DNA of 64,000 nucleotides from Ruminococcaceae bacterium UBA5295 (GCA_002411365.1 DHSD01000012.1:3289-67288); one strand, 5' to 3'; positions 39,534 through 49,382 are shown, counted from the first letter of the stretch. Made by a program: numbers and translations. Notes: a model not told the origin generated them from the sequence alone.

Positions 39534-40721
39534 TCATATGCGCTTCAGATAATCAAGGACACCGTCTTCACTGTTCCCGCGAAGGAAGACGCGCGGAATA
39601 CGCGTCGCAATGCCGCACAGGATCTCATAGGAAATAGTGCCAGCCATTTCGGCGAGCTCATCGGTTGAGATGCATTCGCTGCCGTCACGGCCGATAATAG
39701 TAACGGTGTCTCCAGCTTTAACGTCAGGAATCCCTGTTATGTCGAGCATAAGCTGATCCATGCAGACACGCCCTATTACTTTCGCACGCCTGCCGTGTAC
39801 GAGCACTGAAGCGCGCCCGCCGAACCTGCGCGGATAACCGTCAGCATAGCCTATGGGTACGGTGGCGACGGATGTGGTGCGCGCGGAAGTGAACTTTCGA
39901 CCATAGCTCACACATGTCTGCGGCGGCACTTCCTTAACAAGGGTAATTTCACTTTTAAGTGAAAGGACGGGGACCAAGGGTGCCTTGTGTATTATGTCGC
40001 CTGACGGCATTAAGCCGTAAAGGATTATGCCGGGGCGCACCATGTCGAGCTGCGTTTCCGGGAAATCTAATATTGCTGCCGAGTTTGCGCAATGGCGGAT
40101 TTTAAAATGTATCCCGCGCTGGCCGAGCATTGATATAGCAGACATGAAGCAGTGGAACTGGCGCTCTGTGTATTTACGCCCGCTTTCGCCTTCGTCAGCC
40201 ACGGCAAAATGAGTAAAAATCCCCTCGGCGTTTATTCCGGGCAGGCGGCACGCATGTTCCATGGCATCGATTGAAGCCGTATCGCGGCTGCAGTCCTGGT
40301 AGAAAAAGCCTACGCGGCTCATGCCGGTGTCGACCTGGATATGGGCGCGGACGGTAACACCTGCTTTTACTGCTTCCGCTGAAAGCTGCCCGGCATATTC
40401 CGGGCCTACAACGGCTTGCGCGATATTTCCCGCGGCGAGCTTTCCGGCAAAGTACGGCGGGGTATAGCCGAGAATGAGGATAGGCAGGCTTACTCCTGCG
40501 CGCCGTATCTGCTCTGCCTCTTCGAGATTGGAGACGGCGAGCCAGTCGGCGCCGGCCGACTCGTAAAGCTGCGCGAAGCGCTCTGCGCCATGGCCGTATG
40601 CGTCTGCTTTAACTACGCAGCAGACTTTTGTGTTTGGGTTTAGCCGCGAACGGATAGCCTTATAATTTTGTTCTGCTGCGCCGAGGTCGATTTCAGCCCA
40701 GCTGCGCTTGAGATAGTCCAT
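39534..40721 (-). CDS. alr: Alanine racemase
   Basis: 395 residues. The PLP lysine K38 lies in CCVVKADAYGHG, and the second catalytic residue is the tyrosine in CVSYGRKF, followed by TVPIGYADGYPRRF and the C-terminal GRVCMDQLMLDI. The enzyme makes D-alanine for peptidoglycan. It lies 15 bases downstream of purL on the same strand and 90 bases upstream of the small membrane protein gene. Confidence 0.96.
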   Translation of the reverse strand: MDYLKRSWAEIDLGAAEQNYKAIRSRLNPNTKVCCVVKADAYGHGAERFAQLYESAGADWLAVSNLEEAEQIRRAGVSLPILILGYTPPYFAGKLAAGNIAQAVVGPEYAGQLSAEAVKAGVTVRAHIQVDTGMSRVGFFYQDCSRDTASIDAMEHACRLPGINAEGIFTHFAVADEGESGRKYTERQFHCFMSAISMLGQRGIHFKIRHCANSAAILDFPETQLDMVRPGIILYGLMPSGDIIHKAPLVPVLSLKSEITLVKEVPPQTCVSYGRKFTSARTTSVATVPIGYADGYPRRFGGRASVLVHGRRAKVIGRVCMDQLMLDITGIPDVKAGDTVTIIGRDGSECISTDELAEMAGTISYEILCGIATRIPRVFLRGNSEDGVLDYLKRI

Positions 40722-40736
40722 TTTTCTGCCTCTGTT

Positions 40737-43700
40737 TTATTTAAAATATCTGACACCGGATTCGAAAATTTTCTGATCTTTTTCACCCGGGACGTTTATA
40801 TAAAGGTTTTTGCCATGGCGCTCCGAGTGGCCCATCTTGCCTAAGATATGCCCGTCAGGGCTCGTGATGCCCTCTACAGCGCAGACTGAGCCGTTGGGGT
40901 TCCATGCTATGCTGCCGCTCGGGGTGCCGTCAGGCGTGCAGTACTGCGTAGCAACCTGCCCGTTACTCACAAGCTCGCGCATTGTGCTTTCGCTTGCCGT
41001 AAACCGCCCCTCGCCATGTGACACGGGCACGGTGAATACGTCGCCCGCGTTTACACCGGAAAGCCACGGCGACTTGACGGATGTTATGCGCGTATAGGCC
41101 ATGCGCGAAACATGGCGGCCGAGCGTATTGAAAGTGAGCGTAGGCGCTTTGGCGCTTGGTTCGGTGATCTTTCCATACGGCACGAGCCCGAGCTTTATAA
41201 GCGCCTGAAAACCATTGCATATGCCGAGAATTAAGCCGCCGCGCACCTCAAGCAGGTTTGAAACGGCTTCGGCAATGCGTGGGTTTCGGAACGTGGTTGC
41301 GATAAATTTGCCGGAACCGTCAGGCTCATCGCCGCCTGAAAACCCGCCCGGCAGCATGATTATCTGCGCCTTTGAAACGGCCTCGGCCATTCTGCTGATT
41401 GTTTCTTCAATATCGGCAGGGCAGAGGTTTTTGACAACAAGCACATCGGTCTCGGCGCCTGCGCGCTCGAAGGCACGGGCTGAGTCATACTCACAGTTTG
41501 TCCCCGGGAAAACAGGGATAAACACGCGCGGCTTTGCCGTTTTGATTACGGGGCCTTTGCCGCTGCGGCTTTTCCAGAGCGGGATATCGGAAACAGGGAC
41601 GCTTTCGGCTTTAGTTGGGAAGACTTTTTCAAGTGTGCCATTCCATAGTTCTATGAGCTCGTCGATTGGAAGGGCATCTTTGCCGATGGTGATTTCAGGT
41701 TCTTCTTCAGTCCGGCCGAGAATAATGTAAGCAAGGCTGTCCGGAGTACGGCTGCCTGAAAGCTCGGCAACTATCGCGCCAGAGCACGGCGCAAATAAGA
41801 ACTGGCTGCTGAGGACATGGCCGTCGAACCGGAAGCCCATCTTGTTGCCAAAACACATGCGTGCAACGGCTGCCGCTGCACCGCCCTCGCGCACGACGGA
41901 AGCCGAGATGATGCACCCGTTTTCTACCGCGCTGTGCACTCCGCGGTAGTACCGCTTTAAGGCCGGCCAGTTTGGAGTCATTGTCTTGGAGTCTTCGGGT
42001 ATTGGCAGCAGAACGACATGGGAGCCTGCCTCTTTGAAGGCTGCGGAAATCGTTTTGCTGGCTTTTGTCATAGCAACAGCAAAGCAGACGAGGGTAGGCG
42101 GAACATCGAGATTTTCAAATGTGCCGCTCATGCTGTCTTTGCCGCCTATGGCGGGCAGGCCCATGCCGAGCTGTGCCGAAAGCGCACCAAGAAGCGCTGC
42201 GGAAGGCTTGCCCCAGCGCCTGGCTTCGTCTGTCATGCGCTCGAAGTATTCCTGGAATGTCAGGCGGCTCTTAAGCGGGTCAGCGCCAACAGCGGCAAGC
42301 TTTGAAAGGCTCTCTACAACGGCGTATTCCGCACCGTGGAACGGCGAAAAACGGGAGATGCCTGGGATAAACCCGTAACTCATTGCTGTGGCGTCATCGG
42401 TTTCGCCTTTCATCACAGGTATCTTTGCGACCATGGCGTCTTCCGGTGTGAGCTGGTATTTCCCCGCAAAAGGCATAAGCACTGTCGCTGCGCCGATGCT
42501 GGAATCGAACCGCTCAGCAAGGCCTTTCTGCCCGCAGACCTCAAGGCGTGTGAGGTTTTTGCGGAATGCTTCGACAAGAGGGAGGCCTTTTAGGCAGTCC
42601 GGCGTTTTTTCACGGTAATTGTCATCCGGGCTGACGGCTGAAATGACGGCATTTGCGTGTTGTGTCACGCCATTGGTGTTTAAAAATTCGCGCGATATGT
42701 TTACAATCGTGTCGCCGCGCCATGCCATCTTGAGGCGAGGCTCTTCCGTTACGGCAGCTACGGGCGTAGCACTGAGGTTTTCTTCGCGCGCCGCCGCAAC
42801 AAAGCGCCCGACATTTTCAGGGGAGAGCACAACGGCCATGCGCTCCTGCGATTCGGAAATTGCAAGTTCCGTGCCGTCGAGCCCATCGTATTTTTTAGGG
42901 ACTTTATCGAGGTCTATCGATAGCCCGTCGGCGAGTTCGCCTATTGCGACACTGACACCGCCGGCACCGAAATCATTGCAGCGCTTTATCATGCGCACAA
43001 TATCCGCATGGCGGAAAAGGCGCTGTATCTTCCTTTCTGTAGGCGGGTTGCCTTTCTGCACTTCGGCACCGCAGACTTCTATTGATTCTGCCGTATGCGC
43101 CTTTGAGGAGCCCGTTGCCCCGCCGCAGCCGTCGCGGCCTGTGGCGCCGCCGAGGAGCACGACGATATCGCCCGGCACAGGCTCTTCGCGCACGGCGTTT
43201 TCTTTCGGCACAGCCCCTATGACTGCGCCTATCTCCATGCGCTTTGCAACATACCCGGGGTCGTAAAGCTCCGTTACCTGCCCTGTTGCAAGGCCTATCT
43301 GGTTGCCGTAGGAGCTGTATCCCTGCGCTGCACCCGTTGTGATTTTACGCGTTGGCAGTTTGCCTTTAAGCGTCTTTTCAAACGGGACGCGCGGGTCGCC
43401 GGAGCCGGTTACCCGCATTGCCTGATAGACGTAAGCCCTGCCTGAAAGCGGGTCGCGTATTGCGCCGCCAAGGCATGTAGCTGCGCCGCCGAACGGCTCT
43501 ATCTCCGTAGGGTGGTTGTGCGTTTCGTTTTTGAATTCGACGAGCCACTTCTGCACCTCGCCGTTTACGGTGACAGGCACCTCAATAGAGCAGGCGTTGA
43601 TTTCGGCGCTTTCGTCGAGGTCTGTAATGCAGCCGCGTTTTTTAAGCAGCTTCATGCCTATTGTGGCCATATCCATAAGTGAGGCGGGGTGGCTTTTGCC

Positions 43701-44501
43701 TTCCCCATAAACTTCTCTGCGTGCTTTGCAGTATGCATTTAGCGCATCCTCTACAGCCGAGCTTATGGCTGACTTTTCGATTTTGATGCTGTCAAGCTGT
43801 GTAAGGAACGTCGTATGGCGGCAGTGGTCGCTCCAGTATGTGTCAAGCACGCGCATTTCCGTGACCGTTGGATCGCGGTGCTCGCGGCTGCGGAAATAAT
43901 CGCGGCAGAAAAGCAGGTCGTCGAAGCTCATGGCAAAGCCCATGGAGGCATGGTACTTTTTAAGCCTGCTTTCATCCCATGAAGTAAAGCCATTTACGCG
44001 CACTATATCGGGTGGCGTTTTTGCTTCCACAGAAAGGGTTTCAGGCTTTTCAAAAGAAGCGAGGCGGCTTTCGACAGGGTTTATCATGTAACCCTCTATC
44101 TTTTTAAGCTCAGCATCGGTTATGCTGCCGCCGACTGCAACGAGCTTTGCCGTCCGTACCTGCGGGCGTTCGCCCTGCGTTAAAAGCTGGACACACTGCG
44201 CGGCGGAATCGGCCCGCTGGTCGTACTGCCCCGGCAGGTATTCCATCGCAAAAGCCATGTACCCTTTTGGAAGAGGGTATTTTTCCTCATAGACATTGTC
44301 TGTGTTTGGCTCGGAAAAAATTGTTGAGCGCGCTTTCTCGAAATCTTCCCCCGAAAGACCGGAAATGTCGTACCGGTTCACAAGGCGGATATCCTTAATC
44401 GACTTAAGGCCAAGATTTTCAATCAAATCCACCTTCGTATGGCGTGCCTCGACATCAAAGCCCGGCTTTTTTTCCACATATATCCGGATGACTTCAGACA
44501 T
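40737..44501 (-). CDS. purL: Phosphoribosylformylglycinamidine synthase (single-chain PurL)
   Basis: About 1254 residues, the large single-chain form with synthase and glutaminase in one protein. Visible parts are the N-terminal PurS-like segment, two AIRS-like ATP-binding halves (HNHPTEIEPFGGAATCLGG, LGGATGRDGCGGATGSSK, GGKDSMSGTF), and a C-terminal class I glutaminase with Cys in LGICNGFQAL and His/Glu in PVSHGEGRF. It converts FGAR to FGAM in purine synthesis. The ATG at 44501 has GGGGGAAAA before it; the ATG at 44513 has none. No other pur gene is near. Confidence 0.97.
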   Translation of the reverse strand: MSEVIRIYVEKKPGFDVEARHTKVDLIENLGLKSIKDIRLVNRYDISGLSGEDFEKARSTIFSEPNTDNVYEEKYPLPKGYMAFAMEYLPGQYDQRADSAAQCVQLLTQGERPQVRTAKLVAVGGSITDAELKKIEGYMINPVESRLASFEKPETLSVEAKTPPDIVRVNGFTSWDESRLKKYHASMGFAMSFDDLLFCRDYFRSREHRDPTVTEMRVLDTYWSDHCRHTTFLTQLDSIKIEKSAISSAVEDALNAYCKARREVYGEGKSHPASLMDMATIGMKLLKKRGCITDLDESAEINACSIEVPVTVNGEVQKWLVEFKNETHNHPTEIEPFGGAATCLGGAIRDPLSGRAYVYQAMRVTGSGDPRVPFEKTLKGKLPTRKITTGAAQGYSSYGNQIGLATGQVTELYDPGYVAKRMEIGAVIGAVPKENAVREEPVPGDIVVLLGGATGRDGCGGATGSSKAHTAESIEVCGAEVQKGNPPTERKIQRLFRHADIVRMIKRCNDFGAGGVSVAIGELADGLSIDLDKVPKKYDGLDGTELAISESQERMAVVLSPENVGRFVAAAREENLSATPVAAVTEEPRLKMAWRGDTIVNISREFLNTNGVTQHANAVISAVSPDDNYREKTPDCLKGLPLVEAFRKNLTRLEVCGQKGLAERFDSSIGAATVLMPFAGKYQLTPEDAMVAKIPVMKGETDDATAMSYGFIPGISRFSPFHGAEYAVVESLSKLAAVGADPLKSRLTFQEYFERMTDEARRWGKPSAALLGALSAQLGMGLPAIGGKDSMSGTFENLDVPPTLVCFAVAMTKASKTISAAFKEAGSHVVLLPIPEDSKTMTPNWPALKRYYRGVHSAVENGCIISASVVREGGAAAAVARMCFGNKMGFRFDGHVLSSQFLFAPCSGAIVAELSGSRTPDSLAYIILGRTEEEPEITIGKDALPIDELIELWNGTLEKVFPTKAESVPVSDIPLWKSRSGKGPVIKTAKPRVFIPVFPGTNCEYDSARAFERAGAETDVLVVKNLCPADIEETISRMAEAVSKAQIIMLPGGFSGGDEPDGSGKFIATTFRNPRIAEAVSNLLEVRGGLILGICNGFQALIKLGLVPYGKITEPSAKAPTLTFNTLGRHVSRMAYTRITSVKSPWLSGVNAGDVFTVPVSHGEGRFTASESTMRELVSNGQVATQYCTPDGTPSGSIAWNPNGSVCAVEGITSPDGHILGKMGHSERHGKNLYINVPGEKDQKIFESGVRYFK

Positions 44502-44627
44502 ATTTTCCCCCATTCTGCCGTATTAACAGCCGCATTGATACTTCCTATTCTATCACAATGCGTTGCGGCGGAAAAGAGGGAAAGAAGCCTAATTTTGCCT
44601 TCAGGCAAATGGCCGGGCAGGCTGCTT

Positions 44628-46004
44628 TCAGGAGCCTGCGGCCGCCTTAATAAGGGAAGACGCTATCCGGCCTGCCGAAGATATGCTCCCTAAAGACGAG
44701 TCCTCAACGAGGACGACAAATGCGTAAGGCGTGTTTTCATTTGATGAAAAGCCTGCTATCCAGCAGTTAGGCCCTTTGCCATGGCCAACCTCGCCGGTGC
44801 CTGTTTTTGCGCAGACATCAAGGCCGGGGAACAGGCTGTCGCCATATTCGTGCGACACGTTATAGCGCATGTAATCCTTAAGGCGCGCTGCCGTGGAAGA
44901 CTGGATAAGTGAGCCGCCGAGAGTAGCAGTGCCTACTTTTGACGTTATGCCTACAGGCGTTGTGATGTTCTTTATCATATATGGCATTAGAGGCTGCCCG
45001 CCGTTTGCTATGGCGCCCATAAGCACAAGGTAGTGGTATGGGTTTACAAGGTCGGTGTACTGCCCGACGCCTGACCAGCCGAGCTGGTCTTCGCTTACGG
45101 ATTTTACGCTGTAGTTGCTTGCTGCCGAATGTATGCTGCCGAGTGTGAAGCTGCGCCCAAACCCCATTGTGCTGGCTTCGTTCATCATTTTCGATGCGCC
45201 TACTTCAATGGCAATCTGCGAAAAAGCTACGTTTGAGGAGTGTGCGAGTGCCTGGCGGAAAGTAAGCCGCCCGTAGGGGGCTACATCGGTGATCCTGTTG
45301 CCGTTTATCGTTATACTGCCGTTGCAGTTCCATGTGCGGCTGTCAAGGTTAGGTATATTTTCGATGGCGGCTGCGGATGTTACGAGCTTGAAAATCGAGC
45401 CCGGCGTAAATGTTGAAGAAATGACCTTGTTAAAATATGCGCCTTTGTATGCCGGGTTTGTGTTTATGTCTTTAGGCGGGCTGTCGGGGTCGAAATCAGG
45501 TGTGCTGACCATGCACAGCAGCTCGCCGGTGCGATAATTGTAAAGTGCTGCGGCGCCGTTCCTGCTGCCGAGCTTTTCGCGTGCAAGGCGGCAGAGTTTA
45601 CTGTCAAGCGTCAGGTGGATATCTGAGCCGAGGTTTTTCCCAGTAGGGGAGAAGAGCCCGGTTACGAGGTTATAACCTGAAAGCTCTGACTTGTAGTTGT
45701 ACTGCACGCCCGTCGAAATGAAGCCCTGCGTGTCGCCTACTGTGTGGAGCATGGCGCAGCGTGTGTCGTAATCGCTGTTATATACGCGCTTGCCGCCTTT
45801 GCTTTCTACAAGGACGACACCGTTCCGGTCGAGTATTTTACCTGCACCGGCGGAAGCGGCCGAGCCTGATATGTGCCCGTTGAAAGGCTGCACTGCCCAG
45901 CTGCCGCCCTGCGTTGCAAAGCTGTAGAGGAAAGAGCCGATGCCTAAAAAGAAACAGGCAACAATGAAAAAGATAATAAGGGAGCGTTTCCCCATGGTTT
46001 TCAA
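44628..46004 (-). CDS. Class B penicillin-binding protein (PbpA/FtsI-like transpeptidase)
   Basis: 458 residues. A single N-terminal membrane helix (about 8-28), a short dimerisation region, and a transpeptidase domain with S203-I-F-K206, S256-S-N258 and K400-T-G-T403, the complete active-site set. It lacks the extra domains of larger PBP2 proteins and most resembles PbpA of the rodA-pbpA type. Its start overlaps the stop of the FHA-SEDS gene by 4 bases, so the two form a coupled glycan polymerase-crosslinker pair. Assignment to elongation, division or sporulation is open. Confidence 0.92.
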   Translation of the reverse strand: MKTMGKRSLIIFFIVACFFLGIGSFLYSFATQGGSWAVQPFNGHISGSAASAGAGKILDRNGVVLVESKGGKRVYNSDYDTRCAMLHTVGDTQGFISTGVQYNYKSELSGYNLVTGLFSPTGKNLGSDIHLTLDSKLCRLAREKLGSRNGAAALYNYRTGELLCMVSTPDFDPDSPPKDINTNPAYKGAYFNKVISSTFTPGSIFKLVTSAAAIENIPNLDSRTWNCNGSITINGNRITDVAPYGRLTFRQALAHSSNVAFSQIAIEVGASKMMNEASTMGFGRSFTLGSIHSAASNYSVKSVSEDQLGWSGVGQYTDLVNPYHYLVLMGAIANGGQPLMPYMIKNITTPVGITSKVGTATLGGSLIQSSTAARLKDYMRYNVSHEYGDSLFPGLDVCAKTGTGEVGHGKGPNCWIAGFSSNENTPYAFVVLVEDSSLGSISSAGRIASSLIKAAAGS

Positions 46005-47695
46005 TTTCTCTGCCTCCTTACTGCATAAGTGCGCTCATCGCTCGCTTTAAGGAAAGCAAGCAGGCCCCAGACGGAAATCATGCTGGTGCCGCCCTGGCTT
46101 ATAAACGGAAGCGTAACACCTGTGAGCGGAAGAATATCTGTGGAACCGAAAACATTGAGGCAGGCCTGAAAAATCAGTATGCCGCCTGCAGCGCAGGCAG
46201 CAATTGAGTAAAGCGTTGAGCGGCTGCGCGTTGCTTCGGAGCGCGCGTAAAGAGCGAGAAAAGCGAGAATAACAACAACGGTAATTGCAAGTATTATGCC
46301 GAGCTCTTCGCACATCATGCCAAAAGCGAGGTCACTTGTGGAAGCAAAGACATTTTCAAGGCAACCGTGGCCTGCGCCGACGCCAAAAAGGCCGCCTGAA
46401 GCGGAATAGCTCAGCACACGCACCTGCTGGTAGCCGCTGTCGCTAGTATGTTGCCATACATGGTGCCAGACTTCGAACCTTTGTGCGACGTAAGGCTTGA
46501 TTTTGAGGATAAGGAAAGCGCCGAACACGGCTACCGCGCAGGCGAGGAACACTGTTCTTATGCTGCCGGAGCGCATAAATGCGATTATGATGAATGCCAT
46601 GAAGAATATACATGCGGTGCCGAAGTCCTTCATTAGGAACAGCGCACCCATGCATATGGCCGAGAAGCCGATAAATCCAGTCAGGTTTTTGTATGTCTGC
46701 AGCCTGTCCAGCGTAGAAGTGCCGACGATGATAAAAGCTACTTTTATAAGCTCAGAAGGCTGTATGCTTACAGGGCCTAAGCTTATCCAGTTTTTCGAGC
46801 CGTTGCGCGACTTGGCGAGCAGCAGGTTACCGGCAAACATCAGGATGGCGAGCACACCAATTTTAACGCGCCATCGTGTTACGCGGTCCATGTCGCCGAG
46901 AAACCAGATCATCATGCGGTAAAATATGATGCCGAGAACAATTGCCACAAGTTGCATAAAAGCGTCTTTAACGCTGACGCCAGATATGAGCGTGATGCCT
47001 ATGCCGCAGAGCAGGAAAGCAAGAGTTTCGAGCTCAAAGCTGACCTGCCCGCGTATGGTGATTGAGTAAAGGTAAAGTATCCACTCAGTGAGCATAAGAA
47101 GACCGAGGGGGAGCGCAGCGTTAAAATCTGGGTTTCCCTTTGCAAATATTACCTGCACGGCGAGAAGGATCTGTATGATGAACACGGACCACATGAGCGA
47201 AAATGGGGAGGCCGCGCGGCGGTAAACGGGGCGGAACGGGTCAATTTCGGGGCTTTCTACTCGCCTGAGCGTCAGCTCAGTTGCGCCCATGTTGATTACG
47301 TCGCCGGGGAAGACTGGCGCGCGCTCCTTTACTTTCCGGCCGTTTACCAAAGTGCCGGCTTTGGAGTTAGTGTCTGAAACAAACCAGCCGCTTTCACGGC
47401 GCATAAGCACGGCATGGGAGCGGCTTACGGTCTGGTCATGCAGCACAATGTCGCTGCTGCGGCTGCGCCCGATGGAATTTTCCCAGTAAAAAACGGGAAG
47501 GATGCGATGAGCTGCCGTATCTTCCAGAAGTATAACCGGGTCTTTCCTCCTTTTGCCTAAACGCATTGATGTGAAACACCTTGCGGCAACTGCAATGCAG
47601 GAGAAAGGCACTATAATCCGCAGAATAAAAAGGATGGTAGTTAACATTTCAGAAGGAAATGATGGAGGCAATAAAGAGCCTGTCGCAGGATTCAA
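46001..47695 (-). CDS. FHA domain fused to FtsW/RodA/SpoVE-family glycosyltransferase
   Basis: 564 residues. A first membrane helix (about 19-40) is followed by a cytoplasmic FHA domain (about 63-145): R77 in IGRSRSSDIVL, S91-R-S-H94 and N118-G119, the phosphothreonine-binding pattern. A full SEDS domain (about 165-545) follows with FGMMCEELG and the terminal PFISQGGTSMISVWGLLAF. SEDS proteins polymerise glycan strands together with a class B PBP, here the overlapping downstream gene. The FHA domain suggests regulation by a Ser/Thr kinase. TTG start with GAGGAGG seven bases before it. Confidence 0.93.
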   Translation of the reverse strand: MNPATGSLLPPSFPSEMLTTILFILRIIVPFSCIAVAARCFTSMRLGKRRKDPVILLEDTAAHRILPVFYWENSIGRSRSSDIVLHDQTVSRSHAVLMRRESGWFVSDTNSKAGTLVNGRKVKERAPVFPGDVINMGATELTLRRVESPEIDPFRPVYRRAASPFSLMWSVFIIQILLAVQVIFAKGNPDFNAALPLGLLMLTEWILYLYSITIRGQVSFELETLAFLLCGIGITLISGVSVKDAFMQLVAIVLGIIFYRMMIWFLGDMDRVTRWRVKIGVLAILMFAGNLLLAKSRNGSKNWISLGPVSIQPSELIKVAFIIVGTSTLDRLQTYKNLTGFIGFSAICMGALFLMKDFGTACIFFMAFIIIAFMRSGSIRTVFLACAVAVFGAFLILKIKPYVAQRFEVWHHVWQHTSDSGYQQVRVLSYSASGGLFGVGAGHGCLENVFASTSDLAFGMMCEELGIILAITVVVILAFLALYARSEATRSRSTLYSIAACAAGGILIFQACLNVFGSTDILPLTGVTLPFISQGGTSMISVWGLLAFLKASDERTYAVRRQRN

Positions 47696-47722
47696 AAGAT
47701 ATCCTCCTCTCTGTAATTCTCC

Positions 47723-47751
47723 ATTATAGCTAAAAAAGCGGACAAAGTAAA
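47723..47751 (-). promoter_or_regulatory. Probable sigma-A promoter of the FHA-SEDS and PBP operon
   Basis: Minus strand: TTTACT, 17 bases, TATAAT, 27 bases upstream of the TTG start. The -10 box is perfect; the -35 matches 4 of 6. Confidence 0.55.
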
Positions 47752-47767
47752 ATGCGGGTCTTTGTGA

Positions 47768-47802
47768 TTAAAAACAGGAGCCCTGCAGTCCAGAGCTCCT
47801 GT
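47768..47802 (-). terminator. Intrinsic terminator of the dockerin-like / beta-helix operon
   Basis: Minus strand: ACAGGAGCTCTG, loop GACTG, CAGGGCTCCTGT, then TTTTTAA. It separates the upstream unit from the FHA-SEDS operon. Confidence 0.88.
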
Positions 47803-47825
47803 ATATATTTGCGCAGGGCGCAAGT

Positions 47826-48494
47826 TCAGCGCTTTTCGGCTATTTCACCTCGGCGCTTATAAATGCTGTTTGCCGGAATATAGCCACGCACCATTGAGAG
47901 CGGGTAGATGTTCGTGTTGCGCCCGACTATGCTGCCGGGGTTGAGGACGGTGTTGCACCCGACTTCAACATGGTCGCCGAGCATGGCGCCAATTTTTATT
48001 AAACCTGTTTCAATGCGCCCGGAGGCCGTGTTTATGGTGACGGGGGTCCTGTCAGATTTAATGTTGGACGTAATGGAGCCGGCACCCATGTGAGCGCGGT
48101 AGCCGAGTATCGAGTCGCCTACATAATTGTAGTGCGGCACCTCTACATGGTCGAAGATTACCACATTTTTAAGTTCTGTGGAATTGCCGATGACACACCC
48201 CTTGCCGACAAGCGCCCTGCCGCGTATGAACGCGCACTGGCGCACCTCGGTTTCCGGCCCGATGATGCACGGGCCGTGCAGGTAAGCGGAGCTGAACACT
48301 TTGGCGGACTTTGCCACCCATATATTTTCCCCGCGGAGCTCATATTCATCCGGCGGCAGGGAAGCGCCGAGCTTTATTATGAATTCTTCTATCTTTGGCA
48401 GCGCTTCCCACGGATAATCAAGCGTTTCAAGGAGCGGGCGCGCTGCGGTGTGGCTGAGGTCATACAAGTTTTTTATCAGGATTGGCTCAAACAT
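47826..48494 (-). CDS. GlmU-like left-handed beta-helix protein without uridylyltransferase domain
   Basis: 222 residues. After about 50 residues of unknown fold, hexapeptide repeats (WVAKSAKVFSSAYLHGPCII, GKGCVIGNSTELKNVVIF, GAMLGDHVEVGCNTVLNPGS, VGRNTNIYPLSMVRGYI) build a left-handed beta helix. The pattern YVGDSILGYRAHMGAGSITS matches the C-terminal half of GlmU. The pyrophosphorylase domain is absent, so it is probably a sugar-nucleotide acyl- or acetyltransferase rather than GlmU itself. It follows the dockerin-like gene by 30 bases with an AAAGGAGAA site. Confidence 0.85.
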   Translation of the reverse strand: MFEPILIKNLYDLSHTAARPLLETLDYPWEALPKIEEFIIKLGASLPPDEYELRGENIWVAKSAKVFSSAYLHGPCIIGPETEVRQCAFIRGRALVGKGCVIGNSTELKNVVIFDHVEVPHYNYVGDSILGYRAHMGAGSITSNIKSDRTPVTINTASGRIETGLIKIGAMLGDHVEVGCNTVLNPGSIVGRNTNIYPLSMVRGYIPANSIYKRRGEIAEKR

Positions 48495-48524
48495 TTTATG
48501 TTCTCCTTTATGAATTGCGTACTG

Positions 48525-49382
48525 TCACGGTGCTGATGGCGCAGAAGACTCCAAATTTATTTTCTGCTTCATTGCCAGCAGGTCTGATGTATCCACGCTC
48601 CCGTCGCGGTTCATGTCGGCAGCAGCGAGGAGGTCAGGAGAAAGGCTGTTTTTACCGGTGAGATAGCCATAAAGTATTGAACACCCGGCTTTTGTTGCCT
48701 GCCCTGAACGGGTAATGTCGCCGCGCACCGCTACCGGTATGGTGCATATGGCGTATCCGTCGGCGTTGAGCACCGTGATGGTGTCGCCGCTGCATACGGG
48801 GCCGGACATACGCCGCACGCCGTCTTTTGAAGTGACCGTGGCGCTCACAGCACCGTCAAGGCCGTTAAAGCCAAGCGCAGCCCAGACTTTCTCAACAGGC
48901 ACGGGATTTTCAATTACAAAAATGCTTCCCGTGTTTGGCTTCCATTTTGAATATGCTGGGGTGCTTTCGGGTTTTGGCGTTGGCACTGAAGAAGTATTTG
49001 GAGGACCGGATGAAATGGCAGAAGAGTTTTCGGTTCCGGAGCCATCGGCTGCGCTGCTGGATGAAGGCGTGCCCAAAATGGTGATGCCGCAGCAGTACAC
49101 CAGAGAGCCATGGCTGTTGTCGATTTCAGCAACGTCGCCTGTTTCAAGGCACCCGCTTTTCCTGACGGAACCGTCGGCTTTCCAGACTATAATCCGAAAA
49201 TCGCTGCTAATGCCGAACAGGCTTCCAAGTTCCTCAACAGTCGTGTCTTCGGCAAGCTTTTCCTGCTCATGCGGTACAGGCCGGCGTTCAGGTGCGGCCT
49301 TCGAGATGGAAGGCACCATGCATATGAAGAAAAGCAGCAGTATACAGTAAAAAACTATTCTCTTTGAATGTCTCTTAAACAT
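48525..49382 (-). CDS. Secreted protein with a dockerin-like C-terminus
   Basis: About 285 residues. A signal peptide (about 1-25, SISKAAPE) is followed by a ~75-residue segment, a Ser/Pro/Thr linker (about 105-140), a domain with VEKVWAALGFNGLDGAV, and a C-terminal segment (about 228-280) like a type I dockerin. The second half has a canonical calcium loop (D-M-N-R-D-G-S-V-D, then TSDLLAMKQKI); the first half (GDITRSGQATKAG) has lost most calcium ligands. A role in protein docking outside the cell is inferred. No cohesin or glycoside hydrolase is in the window. The ATG at 49382 is preferred over the TTG at 49391. Confidence 0.75.
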   Translation of the reverse strand: MFKRHSKRIVFYCILLLFFICMVPSISKAAPERRPVPHEQEKLAEDTTVEELGSLFGISSDFRIIVWKADGSVRKSGCLETGDVAEIDNSHGSLVYCCGITILGTPSSSSAADGSGTENSSAISSGPPNTSSVPTPKPESTPAYSKWKPNTGSIFVIENPVPVEKVWAALGFNGLDGAVSATVTSKDGVRRMSGPVCSGDTITVLNADGYAICTIPVAVRGDITRSGQATKAGCSILYGYLTGKNSLSPDLLAAADMNRDGSVDTSDLLAMKQKINLESSAPSAP

